A stretch of DNA of 64,000 nt from Gracilaria domingensis (taxonomy: Eukaryota; Rhodophyta; Florideophyceae; Gracilariales; Gracilariaceae). A model generated the notes under the pieces. That model did no database searches. It had not been told where the DNA came from and saw nothing but the letters and a program-made list of their open reading frames with translations. The position numbers and the translations under genes were made by a program. The first letter of the stretch is position 1. The number at the start of each line of letters is the position of its first letter. The stretch lies in assembly GCA_022539475.1 (NCBI GenBank), contig VCMS01000030.1, positions 248,001-312,000 of the forward strand, in the 5' to 3' direction. Below are positions 52,796-62,172 of the stretch, one piece after another.

Positions 52796-53627
52796 TTTGA
52801 GGCGCGGAGGATGATGATGACGGGGAGAAACGGGATGACGCCGGGAGCAAAATAGTGGGAAGCGTGAGGAGGGGTGGGCGCAACGCGCGTGTAGCGAGAA
52901 AAATGACGAGTGGACTCGCAAAAAGGCGCAACGGCCAGATTAGCGCAAGTACGGACGGAACAAGAGCTCAAGCTGCACGCGAAAACAGTACCGTGCTACG
53001 CACAATACTGACAGAAAGAGGAGGTAACGACAAGGACGCTACTCGCGAGCTCGAAGAAATACGCGTCAAAGAGAGGAGCAATGGCGCAGGGGTAAGGCGA
53101 GGTGTGAGGGGTAGGGGGAAGGAGGTGGGGAGAGCTGGTGGGGGTGGTGGTGGTGGTGGGGGTGGTGGCGGGGGTGGCGGCTGGGAGGCGGTGGTGGAGG
53201 GGGACGACAAACAGTAAAAGGGGCGAGAGGCGGGTACACAGCGACGACGGCAGGCGTCAAGCCGCAGCAACAGAAGCGCCAACGCGTGCACCGCGAGCCG
53301 GCAGCGGACGCGTCCGGGCGCGCGCGCGTCGCGCCCGCGCCGCACGCGCCGCGCCAACGCAGCGCGCCGCAGCCGTCCACCGCGCTCCACGCCTTACACC
53401 CGGCGGCCCCCGTCGCCAGCGCATCGCGCACAAGCAGCTGTAAGCGGCGGCTTTGGCGCCGCACAGCCGTCCGCTTTGTGCTCCATACACGGGCGCACGC
53501 CGCGCGCTCGCCGCGCGCTCTTCATTTTGCTGCGCCTGCTCGCCTGCTCGCTGCTCGCTGCTCGCGTGCTCACGCGCTGCTCCGCTGCGACGGCGGCAAC
53601 GGCGGCAACGGCGGGTGCTCGGTGCTG
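52796..53627. promoter_or_regulatory. CpG-rich divergent promoter with a G-rich tract
   Basis: 832 bp between two outward starts. A run of GGT/GGGGT repeats at about 53128-53205 is strongly G-rich on the plus strand and could form G-quadruplexes. The remainder (53270-53620) is very CpG-rich. Long frames here are a composition effect. Confidence 0.55.
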
Positions 53628-54389
53628 ATGTTGTCTGGCGGCGTTCCCGCGTTTGGCGCGGCGGCGCCTGTGGCGCTGCGCTCGCCGCCGTTCGTCTCCG
53701 CCGCGCGCGGGGGCGGCGTCGTGCGACGCGCTGCGCGCTGCACGCCGCGCGCCACGCTCTCCGAGCGCTTCCCGCTGCCGGACCCGTTTTCCTTCCCGTC
53801 CGTGGCCTTCACGCAGCATACACTCTCGTCCGACCTGCGTCCCGAGCTCATCGGTGCCTGTCTCTGGGGCGTTGGTCTGTATCTGGGCTTCTCGCAGCGC
53901 GTGCGGTGGGGCACTGCCGTTCAAACCGCTCTCAATGACACGCTGCTCAACTTCTTCCCGTTGCGCGTTGCAGATACGCTTGCTTCCGTGTTTCACACGC
54001 TGCCGTTTCTCATTGCTGCGTTCACCACTGATGCTTTGCTGCGCTACGCCAGTGCTGGCGGTGCCACGTGGGCAGTCGCCTCCGGCCTGTCCGTGGCCAT
54101 GTACGGCGGCGTATACGAGCTCGGCCGCTTGAATGCCACAACGAAGAAGGTCACCAACGCTGACGAAGAGGTTTATCTCGTGTTCACTGCGTTTGCCGAA
54201 CGCGTCCTCGCGCCGAAAGGAATGTGTCACCTTATAGACATCCGAGCTGCCATTCGGAACGACTCCAAAGCGCGAACGCTGTCAACTATTTCCGATGAAA
54301 CTCTGAGAAGGTTTATTCGCAACAAGTTCCCTAACGCTAAACGCTCACCTAACGGCTTCTATCGCGGTCTGTCTATCCGAAACACCTAA
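53628..54389 (+). CDS. Probable plastid membrane protein, function unknown
   Basis: I do not recognise this 253-aa protein. From the chosen ATG, about 45 residues rich in Ala/Arg/Ser with few acids look like a plastid transit peptide. Three hydrophobic stretches follow at about 73-88, 117-137 and 146-163, probably membrane helices, then a soluble C-terminus of about 90 residues with KGMCHLIDI and SDETLRRFIRNKFP. The frame is open upstream to 53286 without another ATG. High third-position GC agrees with coding. The soluble tail could be a small helical domain. Its stop lies 36 bp from that of the convergent DUF1015 gene. Confidence 0.6.
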   Translation: MLSGGVPAFGAAAPVALRSPPFVSAARGGGVVRRAARCTPRATLSERFPLPDPFSFPSVAFTQHTLSSDLRPELIGACLWGVGLYLGFSQRVRWGTAVQTALNDTLLNFFPLRVADTLASVFHTLPFLIAAFTTDALLRYASAGGATWAVASGLSVAMYGGVYELGRLNATTKKVTNADEEVYLVFTAFAERVLAPKGMCHLIDIRAAIRNDSKARTLSTISDETLRRFIRNKFPNAKRSPNGFYRGLSIRNT

Positions 54390-54425
54390 TTCAAGTCTGC
54401 CACCCATTTCGTATCAAATGCCTAT

Positions 54426-55664
54426 TCAGAAAGTATGCACAAAGAACCCCGACCGCAGCTTCGGTTCAAACCATGTGGATTTGGGCGGCATGATCTCGTT
54501 ATTGTCCGAAACCTCCATCAACTGCGCCACGTCCACCGCATGCAGTGCGAACGCCACTCCATCTGTCGCATCGGCACGTTTTTCAAGATCGGTTAGCCCT
54601 CGTATTCCGCCCACGAACTCTATGCGTTCGCTGCGGCGTGGGTCCTCGATTCCTAGGATAGGGAACAACACGCGATGCTGCAGTAGACTGCAGTCTAGAC
54701 CATCTGCGATTGAACAAGATTCACTGCGGCAATCGGCCAATGAAAACTTGTACCACTCACTGTCGGTATACACGAAAACAATTTTTGCTTCCTTGGGCAT
54801 ATGTGTAGGCGGTTCCATCTTGCTCACCTCTCCGACACTTCTCAGCTTCTCCAAGAAATCGTCGGAGCTCAGCTTATTGCGGTCGGTCACAACGCGATTA
54901 TAAGGCAGAATCTTGAGCTGGCTCTGGGGGAAAAGCACTACTAAGAACCAGTTGAAGTCCTCGTTTCCTGAGCATTCGTCACCCGCTTGCGTTGCTCTGT
55001 TTCTTGCCACACGTGCTGCGCTTGCTGATCGGTGATGGCCGTCTGCGATGTACACCTTTTCCACGACAGTATCAAACAGGGCAACTAACGCCCTGACATC
55101 GGCTTCGGCAACACGCCACACCATGTGTCTCACTTCATCTTTGGCAGTGACGTCGAATAAGGGCTCAGTCGATACAGTTTTTAGGATGATTTCGTCAATG
55201 GCACTTTGGTCGCGGTATGTGAGAAACACTGGACCGGTGTTGGCACCGAGCTCGTCTGTCAATCTGGTTCGATCGTCTTCTTTTTCCTTGCGCGTCTTCT
55301 CGTGCTGCAGTATGACGCCAGAGTCGTAGTCCTGTACATGTGCAAGGGTAACGAGGCCCTGCTGGATATGGTGCCCCATCTGCTGCCTGTAGACATATAG
55401 GGTGTCGGCGGTGTCTCTTACCAGTTGGGATTGGTCCACAAGCGTTTGCAATGCGTTCTTGGAGGCGGCGTACACCGAATCGTCGTATGGGGATACGTCG
55501 TACATGACAGCATCAGGGCGTATTACGGTCATGAACGACTGGGCTTGCTCCGCGATATAGTCTGCAGCTTCAGTTCTGGACACCACATCATACGGGGGGC
55601 ACGTCAGACGCGCAGCGACGTCGTTTGAGGCTGGCATCAACGGCTTGAATGGTCTGATCTTCAT
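54426..55664 (-). CDS. DUF1015-family protein
   Basis: A 412-aa protein matching the bacterial and algal DUF1015 family over its full length: an IRPFKPLMP start, CPPYDV (22-27), HEKT (121-124), and the signature IADGHHRSASA (206-216), followed by FNWFLVVLFPQSQLKILPYNRVV. The His-rich ADGHHR looks like an active-site loop, but I know of no settled function for the eukaryotic members. No targeting peptide is apparent. The N-terminus aligns with bacterial members, supporting this start. The gene family is mainly bacterial, so an endosymbiont or transfer origin is possible. Confidence 0.82.
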   Translation of the reverse strand: MKIRPFKPLMPASNDVAARLTCPPYDVVSRTEAADYIAEQAQSFMTVIRPDAVMYDVSPYDDSVYAASKNALQTLVDQSQLVRDTADTLYVYRQQMGHHIQQGLVTLAHVQDYDSGVILQHEKTRKEKEDDRTRLTDELGANTGPVFLTYRDQSAIDEIILKTVSTEPLFDVTAKDEVRHMVWRVAEADVRALVALFDTVVEKVYIADGHHRSASAARVARNRATQAGDECSGNEDFNWFLVVLFPQSQLKILPYNRVVTDRNKLSSDDFLEKLRSVGEVSKMEPPTHMPKEAKIVFVYTDSEWYKFSLADCRSESCSIADGLDCSLLQHRVLFPILGIEDPRRSERIEFVGGIRGLTDLEKRADATDGVAFALHAVDVAQLMEVSDNNEIMPPKSTWFEPKLRSGFFVHTF

Positions 55665-55982
55665 GTTTGCTGGAATGACTTGCGAGTACAGGTACCGTAG
55701 AGTAAGGTAGCGGGAGGTGGTCGGGTTGGAGGCTGCGCCAGACAGGTATGCAAGCTTAAAAAGAAGCGTGGGAGTGGCTGATGGTGCGTGTTGTGCAAGT
55801 AAATCGCACGTCGGTGCTGAGCGAAACGATCGACTGGCATATGCCGGTGATTCGCGCGCCTATGAGCGGCGCGATCAACGCGCGCGTCGGGCGAGCGATG
55901 GGGTGCGCAGCGCGCAATGCGTCATGGCTCGGCTTCCGCTGCGCGCGTGCTGGCATGAGGCACTGGTGTCAACGTGACGATT

Positions 55983-56061
55983 CGCCAATAAATCACAAGA
56001 GCGCCAATAGCAATGCTTGGGCGCCAAGCATTGCGATTGGCGCTTTTGTGATTTATTTGCG
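55983..56061. repeat. 79-nt near-perfect inverted repeat with CCAAT boxes
   Basis: Arms of 38 nt (55983-56020, 56024-56061) with three mismatches and a 3-nt loop. The left arm carries CCAAT at 55985-55989 and 56004-56008; the right arm carries ATTGG at 56036-56040. Confidence 0.9.
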
Positions 56062-56318
56062 TATCCCAAGCCTTGGGCATTGTGCCATAGATACACGATG
56101 ACGTTCTGTGCAACGCGCGCTCGCACTCGCATCGCAGCTGCGAACAGCAGTCTTGCCCGCACCCACCTTTCTGCGTCGCGCACACGAGCGTGAGAGCTGC
56201 GGGAGTGCAGTCGCGATAGGTGCGCCCAAGTGTAGGGCAGCGGCGGCCGACCGCAGAAAGGTGGCAACTCCGCAGCCGCAGTAGCCGCGACGGAACCACG
56301 GCGCGATGGTACCGTGAC

Positions 56319-56369
56319 ACGCAGGATGCTCTCACGCAGGATGCTCTCACGCAGGATGCTCTCACGCAG
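56319..56369. repeat. 15-bp minisatellite, 3.4 copies
   Basis: Three perfect copies of ACGCAGGATGCTCTC followed by ACGCAG. Confidence 0.92.
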
Positions 56370-57097
56370 TTGCCACAGACAGTGCGCCAAATTTGACGGC
56401 GAGCAAGCGCACCGCGTCAAATTTCGCCCGCGCAGTAGATAGCCCCCAAGTCGCACCGCAACCGCAAAAACTACCAGCCGCGGCCGCCGCGGCGGGAAAG
56501 AGCGCGCGCGAGGAAGCTTGCGGCGGCGAGCCGCAGCGACGGCGGGACTGGCGGCGGGACGACGCGGGTGCGTCATGCGCGACGGCGCTGGAACGGGTGT
56601 CCACGTGCACTGTACGGGCTCACTTTCCGCCGCTCGGCGCAGCCGTTTGCGCGCGCGCGCGCGGCGGCGCAAGGCGCGTGCTGTCACGTGTGTCACGTGG
56701 CATGCGGCGCGCCTGCTGCCGCAATGCGCCAATGGGCCGTGCTTCTTCGCTGCGCGCCACGCGATTCCGCACTGCGTGTCCTCGCAATTTCAGTCCTAGC
56801 CAGCATACTACCGCGTCTCTCTCCTCCTTCTCCTCTGCCAACCCCCTTCCGCACCCACGCACTCCCCCTCCCCCCCCCCCTCACCGCCCCCGCAGTCCCC
56901 CCCTCCCCCATCAACCCCCTTCTTCCCCATCTCCTCTGCTTAAACTGCCCCTAGTCCTCTCCGCTCTCCCTCCATTCCCCTATACATCCTTCTGCAACCC
57001 TCTCCCCCGTCCCGTCCAGTCGGTGAGCGATACCTACCTCCTCTCACCCCACTCCCACCATATTTCGATTCGCCCCTTCTGCGTACACACGCTCACC

Positions 57098-60000
57098 ATG
57101 ACCGACATTACCCTCACCCCCGCCAACGAGCCGCCTCCCCGTCTCCACTCCAATCAGCACCAACTGCCGCACGCCCCACAAGAGCCAAAGCTCCCAACCA
57201 CCAAACCCCCACTGTCCGCCCCCCGTTCGTCATCTTCCCCGTCCCCCCTCAAGGTCTCCGAATCCATGCGCCGTCTCCAGGACATGCTTTCAGCTCGAAA
57301 GCTTTCCACCGCTGATCTGCTTACTTACACACATAACTCTTTCACATTTACCGCCCAAATCTTGTCAGATGGCTCTCTCAAAGCCACCGCCCCTCAAGCC
57401 CATATCACACAATCCACCGCCCCCCACGGCACAGCCAACAGTGTCGACCACCCTGACGTGCTGCACCGCTCACATTTCAAGCTTTACTCCTCGCCATCCG
57501 AGTTCGCATCGGACATGGCTTCGTCTGTTGCTGACAACCCGAAATCCAGAGGCACCGTAACTGTCAACGGCTGGAATGAGTGCAAAGTCAATGGTCGCTC
57601 TCTGGCAATCTTGCGAAACGAGATGCTTCGGAGTAAGAGGACTGAGCCATCTGATATGACACAGTCCCCAAGATCCACACGCACTGAGCCCGTGCCTGAT
57701 GCGCCCAAACTGTCGCCGGCACCAGATGTGGAGCCGCAACCAGCACCGCCTCCTGCGGAGGACACAGACAACCACCCTGATGGATCGCCACACAAGGCTG
57801 TACAGCTGGTGCGTAGCGCGCACGACACACCAGATCCTCACCCCGACAGTAAGAAAGACTCAATGCACCACGTTCCAGCCAGGACATCGGAGACGGGAGA
57901 CCCGTCGCCAGGGGAGGAACACAGTAAACACGTTTCGGAACAGCCCGAAAAATCACATCCCAATCGCGATAGCAACGGTGATAATACAGCTCAACCTCCT
58001 CCATCGGCCATTGATGCAGTCACATCCAGTCCCAATTCCGCCTTCCCAACGGGAAAGGCGCAACCAGAAGGCTCCAAGGTGGACGTGGACACATCTGACA
58101 GTCAGAATTCCTCAGCAAAGCATGCGCTCTCCTCAGGTATTTCTAACGAGGACAAGGTCACCGATGCACGGCGCTCAGTAGCTACGCTGTCTGAGCCCGC
58201 AACGGCCAAGGAGCCGTCACACAGTGCCGATAAGCCTGAAGAGCACCTCACAAACCCAGAGGAGGAGTACAGCAGAAGCCCTGGTTCCGAAAAGGGAACC
58301 GGACGGAGCTCTGCGAAGGACGCTGGCCACAAGAATATCAAGAAGCGAATGAGATCTCCTGCAAAGCAAGACGCGAAGAAGAGAAAGAAGAAGCATAGGT
58401 CTGATTCCCCACCAAGTGGCGCCCGCACCCCAAGCAGCCGCAAGGGAGAAAAGAGATCGAAGGAGGGGAAGACAGCCGATCTAGCGGCGGCTGTAGACGT
58501 TGACATGGTAGAGCTTGATCCTGAGGCTCGAGAGGCTGCAGCAATTGCTGCTCAGGCTGAAAAAGAGGAAGCAAACAGTCGCGCTCGTCGGACAACTCGT
58601 CTTGCAGCGGGTAAGATCAAACAGGTTGATTATAAGGCGTCTGCCAATCCACAAAGCACAAGAACATATTCCCCAGGACCGGAGAATGAAGACCCTGACG
58701 GGCATTACCACGCTAATGAAGTTGTCGAAGCACCAAAGTCTTCGCGAAGGAGAGCACCTCAGAACCATTCTGGTCATCAATTGCGCACATCCCGACGATT
58801 GACTCGACAGCGGGGCTCGTATGACCGAGAGACATCTTCCAACGACGAGCTGGATCATTCAGGCTGGCGGTCTGGAGGGAACAATAGCGACAAAAAGCAT
58901 GGAACTCACGAAGATGTTAATGAAGTCATCGGGACCTCTCGAACGAATGGCATACGAAACGACCGAAAGCGCTCCCGGGCAGACAGTCGACGAGGGCGAA
59001 GCAACCACTCTAGCGATATAGATCGAGGGAACAGCGGAAGTCGCGATAGCCCGGACAACGGGAGCCATGACCTTCCTGATGACGATGAAGACTTGAACGA
59101 AGAAGAAGACCTGGAAGAGGACGAAGACCCTGAGAATCGTACCAATGCTCTTGATCTGAATATGCAGGACTTGAAGTGCATAGGGATTGCTATAAGAGAG
59201 GCAAACTCTCTAGATCCGTCGGGGATTGTTGAAGTAATCCAGGAGCAAGCTGACTGGAAGCATGATGACCACAAGAACAAGGTCATCACTTCCTATGTTG
59301 AGAAGATAACCTCTGCTATTTTGAATCTGAAACATCTAGTTTCTTCAACAGATGAAAACATTACGGTCCCTGAAGCCCTTGCGTTCGTGGCAACCGATTA
59401 CTTGAGGCTCAAAAATGGACCCGTTAAGACTGGGTACGCACGGAGACCAACGGCAATACTCAACAGAGCTCAGAAGGAAGAACATGTTCGAACTGTTCTT
59501 GATCGCAATCGAAGAAAAGAGCAACGCGATGCTGATGAAGCTAGAGTTTCTTTAGAGAGAGAGATGGAGTCAAGAAGAAAAAGTGAAATAGACTCTTTCT
59601 ACGCAGAGGCTCAATTGTCTGAGGTGATGGGGCACGTGAAGCGAGAGGAAGCACGATGCCTGCGAGTGCAGAATGAAATTTCTCGTTACGAAGCTCTGGA
59701 AGGGGACGTGAAAGCTCGTTTTGATAAAGCGAAGCTCGTACATGAGAAACTGCACAGTGAAAGGCGAACATTGGAATCGCCTTCAGCTCCCAAGAACGAC
59801 CAGCATCATGCGAAACAGAACGAAGACGAAATGATGGCTGATGGTATTGAAGGAAACGGTACAAAGCGCAGAAAGCTCTGTGGTGGACCGGCGGCAATAT
59901 CTGATGATAGGATTATTGGGGCTATGGACGATGAAAGTTTAAGACAGATGGAGCGGGCAAAAGAAATGGCAAGACTACAGGCTTTGATAGCAGCGAGACA

Positions 60001-60382
60001 GGCAGAAATTGAAGAGTACCAGAGAATGTGCGTTGACGCGAGAATGACTTTCGCGTCAATCGCCGACGCCAAAAGTCGCTTGGAAACTGAACTGCATGTG
60101 GTGCAATCTGTTGCCTTCCCAAACTATGGAAGCAGTGGTCAAACTGCTCCAGCAGCTCATTATGTGCGATCGCACAAGGAATCCGGACGCAAAAATGAGC
60201 ATAAGAGTGGGTCCGGCGGGGGTCGAAACACGGGAAACTCACGGTCTAAACCCCATGGAAGAGGATCTGGGACCGGGACGCCTTCAAAGCCGAATGGCTC
60301 TAGCAAAAGCAAATCCGGTAACGGAAGACATGGCGATAACGGCAACAGAGCGAAACGGAAGGCATCCAGTAAGCACTCTTGA
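57098..60382 (+). CDS. Large nuclear protein with N-terminal RAMA-like domain
   Basis: A 1094-aa protein. Residues 55-178 resemble the RAMA domain: a helix SMRRLQDMLSARKLSTADLL, a strand pair around FTAQILSDGSL, then FKLYSSPSEFASDMASS, VNGWNECKVNGRSLAILR. RAMA domains accompany bacterial restriction and methylase proteins and occur in eukaryotic chromatin proteins; binding to modified DNA has been proposed for them. Next come about 450 disordered residues with Lys/Arg/Ser-rich nuclear signals, an acidic run (DDDEDLNEEEDLEEDEDPE), a helical region, a long charged coiled coil (about 800-1000), and a Gly/Ser/Lys/Asn-rich basic tail. The start follows a pyrimidine-rich leader; the frame is open upstream by composition only. 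The RAMA call is moderate; nuclear localisation is likely. Confidence 0.72.
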   Translation: MTDITLTPANEPPPRLHSNQHQLPHAPQEPKLPTTKPPLSAPRSSSSPSPLKVSESMRRLQDMLSARKLSTADLLTYTHNSFTFTAQILSDGSLKATAPQAHITQSTAPHGTANSVDHPDVLHRSHFKLYSSPSEFASDMASSVADNPKSRGTVTVNGWNECKVNGRSLAILRNEMLRSKRTEPSDMTQSPRSTRTEPVPDAPKLSPAPDVEPQPAPPPAEDTDNHPDGSPHKAVQLVRSAHDTPDPHPDSKKDSMHHVPARTSETGDPSPGEEHSKHVSEQPEKSHPNRDSNGDNTAQPPPSAIDAVTSSPNSAFPTGKAQPEGSKVDVDTSDSQNSSAKHALSSGISNEDKVTDARRSVATLSEPATAKEPSHSADKPEEHLTNPEEEYSRSPGSEKGTGRSSAKDAGHKNIKKRMRSPAKQDAKKRKKKHRSDSPPSGARTPSSRKGEKRSKEGKTADLAAAVDVDMVELDPEAREAAAIAAQAEKEEANSRARRTTRLAAGKIKQVDYKASANPQSTRTYSPGPENEDPDGHYHANEVVEAPKSSRRRAPQNHSGHQLRTSRRLTRQRGSYDRETSSNDELDHSGWRSGGNNSDKKHGTHEDVNEVIGTSRTNGIRNDRKRSRADSRRGRSNHSSDIDRGNSGSRDSPDNGSHDLPDDDEDLNEEEDLEEDEDPENRTNALDLNMQDLKCIGIAIREANSLDPSGIVEVIQEQADWKHDDHKNKVITSYVEKITSAILNLKHLVSSTDENITVPEALAFVATDYLRLKNGPVKTGYARRPTAILNRAQKEEHVRTVLDRNRRKEQRDADEARVSLEREMESRRKSEIDSFYAEAQLSEVMGHVKREEARCLRVQNEISRYEALEGDVKARFDKAKLVHEKLHSERRTLESPSAPKNDQHHAKQNEDEMMADGIEGNGTKRRKLCGGPAAISDDRIIGAMDDESLRQMERAKEMARLQALIAARQAEIEEYQRMCVDARMTFASIADAKSRLETELHVVQSVAFPNYGSSGQTAPAAHYVRSHKESGRKNEHKSGSGGGRNTGNSRSKPHGRGSGTGTPSKPNGSSKSKSGNGRHGDNGNRAKRKASSKHS

Positions 60383-62172
60383 GTGCTATAAAACGGGCCT
60401 GCGGTGGGTTTTCGATGCGATATGTTTCTTTTCCAGGCACTATAACAGACTTGTATAGTGGAGTGGAGCTTGAAGCTCCCTGTTCTTTTTTCTTAAACTA
60501 ACTTTTGTATCACGGACGCGTTACAAAGTTTTGCTGTTGCGGATTGTTTGTAGAGCGAGTTCGCAACTCAGTACAAACCGAGTGCCGCAGGAGATGGGGG
60601 GGTTTGAAGATGTTTGGCCATCTGAGCGCGCTCACTCCATTTATTATCGGTTTGTGCGCGTAACTTGTCGATATCAGTGACGATCGCTGTTAATAAAGAG
60701 GGAAACTGGAAACCGGTAGAGCCTTGCCACTATCTAGGTGGTACTATTGTTATGGCAAAACTTGCGATGAGTGGGAACGCAACTTCGACGTGAACGTGGT
60801 CCGCTGTTTGGTAAAAGAGTGGGCAGGAAGACCATTGGGCAACGAGATAAAAGGGCATATCTCCAAAAGCCGTTGGGAACAAAGGGCTAACCCTGTGCAT
60901 TTAAACGAATGTGCAGAGCTGAGTGAATGAGACATATTGCTGCGCGTGACACTGCTGAACATGTTTTATCTCACATGCATTTCCTGATGCCTCCGCGACA
61001 GAATTGCGAGTGGAAGGCACGATGCTGTACACAAAATCTTCCTCTGGGCGGTGACTTGAGCGTCAACCTGCGGAGAAGGCATATCACATCCCATGATCAG
61101 GGTTGTGGTAAAGGTTAAAGCAAGTTGATCCGCTCGGTTGCGCGTAATACGCGGCGTGTGATGAAACGGCAATGCGTCAATGCATTGGCCAATTTTGATG
61201 TTTCAAGGAGGAGATACAATCTGCACAGCCAGAAAAATCTTGATGCCGCGCCGCTTCAGCTCTCCATTTGAGCTGTAAGCCACTCTTTCGTACTGCTGAC
61301 AGTTAGCGCACCTTTACGTTCCTTCTGTGACGCAGCTCTGCATTGTTGATTTCGTGCGTTTTGCGTGGCGCGCTGTAAACGACAGAGGCAGAGCCCCCCC
61401 TTCATGCTCTCTTGGTGTCGGTGCGGCCCCAGAAAAACGTCCTGCCAGCTTCGGGTGATGTGTTATGGAGCGCAGCAACTGTAAAGGTTGGTGCTTAAAG
61501 GGGTGGTGAAGCACTAGGGGCCATCCTTATATCCAGAGCGATTCACTGTTTCGAAGCGGTCAGAAAGCATGCAGCAGAGTGATTTCCAAAGCAAGGATGG
61601 TCTCATTGAGACACAGAGCGTGATTGTTTTGTTCACTTGGCACCACTGTGCCAGGCACACCACGGTGTCAAATCTGACGGTGTTGGTTGTCTGGGGCGTG
61701 ATTGGTCGTCATATCTGTGGCGCGATCTGTGCCTCCATATCATCCAATCACAGCACAGCCAGCGGCACAGTATACGAGCCGGAGTTCCTTTTCTTTCGGT
61801 TCCTTTCTACAAACCACCGCAGCATGCCGCTGTTTGATTGGATGATACTGAGCGCAGCCAGGCGCTGAGCGCCTGGGCACCGTTTTTTCCTGTGTCGTGG
61901 CGTCGCATTGAGCTCATGGGCAGCCACTATTTCATATCGAATAATTTTTTTGCACGCTTCGATTTCTAGTCATTGTTTTGCACATCCATGTCCAACCGTT
62001 CATTTTGAGCCGACGGCGTAGCCACTCAATCGTCGACGCTACTTGAACCACCTCACACCGTCCTACTCGCGATCTGGAGTCAGCCCATCTACCAACTCTT
62101 CGTCCGACTCTCGCTTTTTCGGAATACTGCCTTTGTTTTGATCTGTGTCGCCGCGTGTTCTACTGCTTAACA
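60383..62172. promoter_or_regulatory. RAMA-protein 3' flank and aldolase promoter
   Basis: About 1.8 kb without a supportable gene. A 15-nt palindrome GGAGCTT-G-AAGCTCC (60465-60479) lies about 80 bp after the RAMA-protein stop. Toward the aldolase there are ATTGGCCAAT (61184-61193), TGATTGG (61699-61705), CCAATCA (61744-61750) and TGATTGG (61835-61841). The last two form a 12-bp inverted pair, 61739-61750 and 61835-61846. Confidence 0.5.

Larger units (their letters stand above)
55665..57097. promoter_or_regulatory. Divergent CpG-rich region with long hairpin and minisatellite
   Basis: About 1.4 kb between the DUF1015 and RAMA-protein starts. It contains the 79-nt hairpin at 55983-56061 with three CCAAT boxes, a 15-bp minisatellite at 56319-56369, and a long pyrimidine-rich leader (about 56810-57097) just before the RAMA-protein ATG. 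Confidence 0.6.

Noticed and set aside
53394-54230. Minus-strand frame opposite the plastid membrane protein
   Set aside because: Shadow frame; Arg/Ala-rich with no domain and poor codon pattern.
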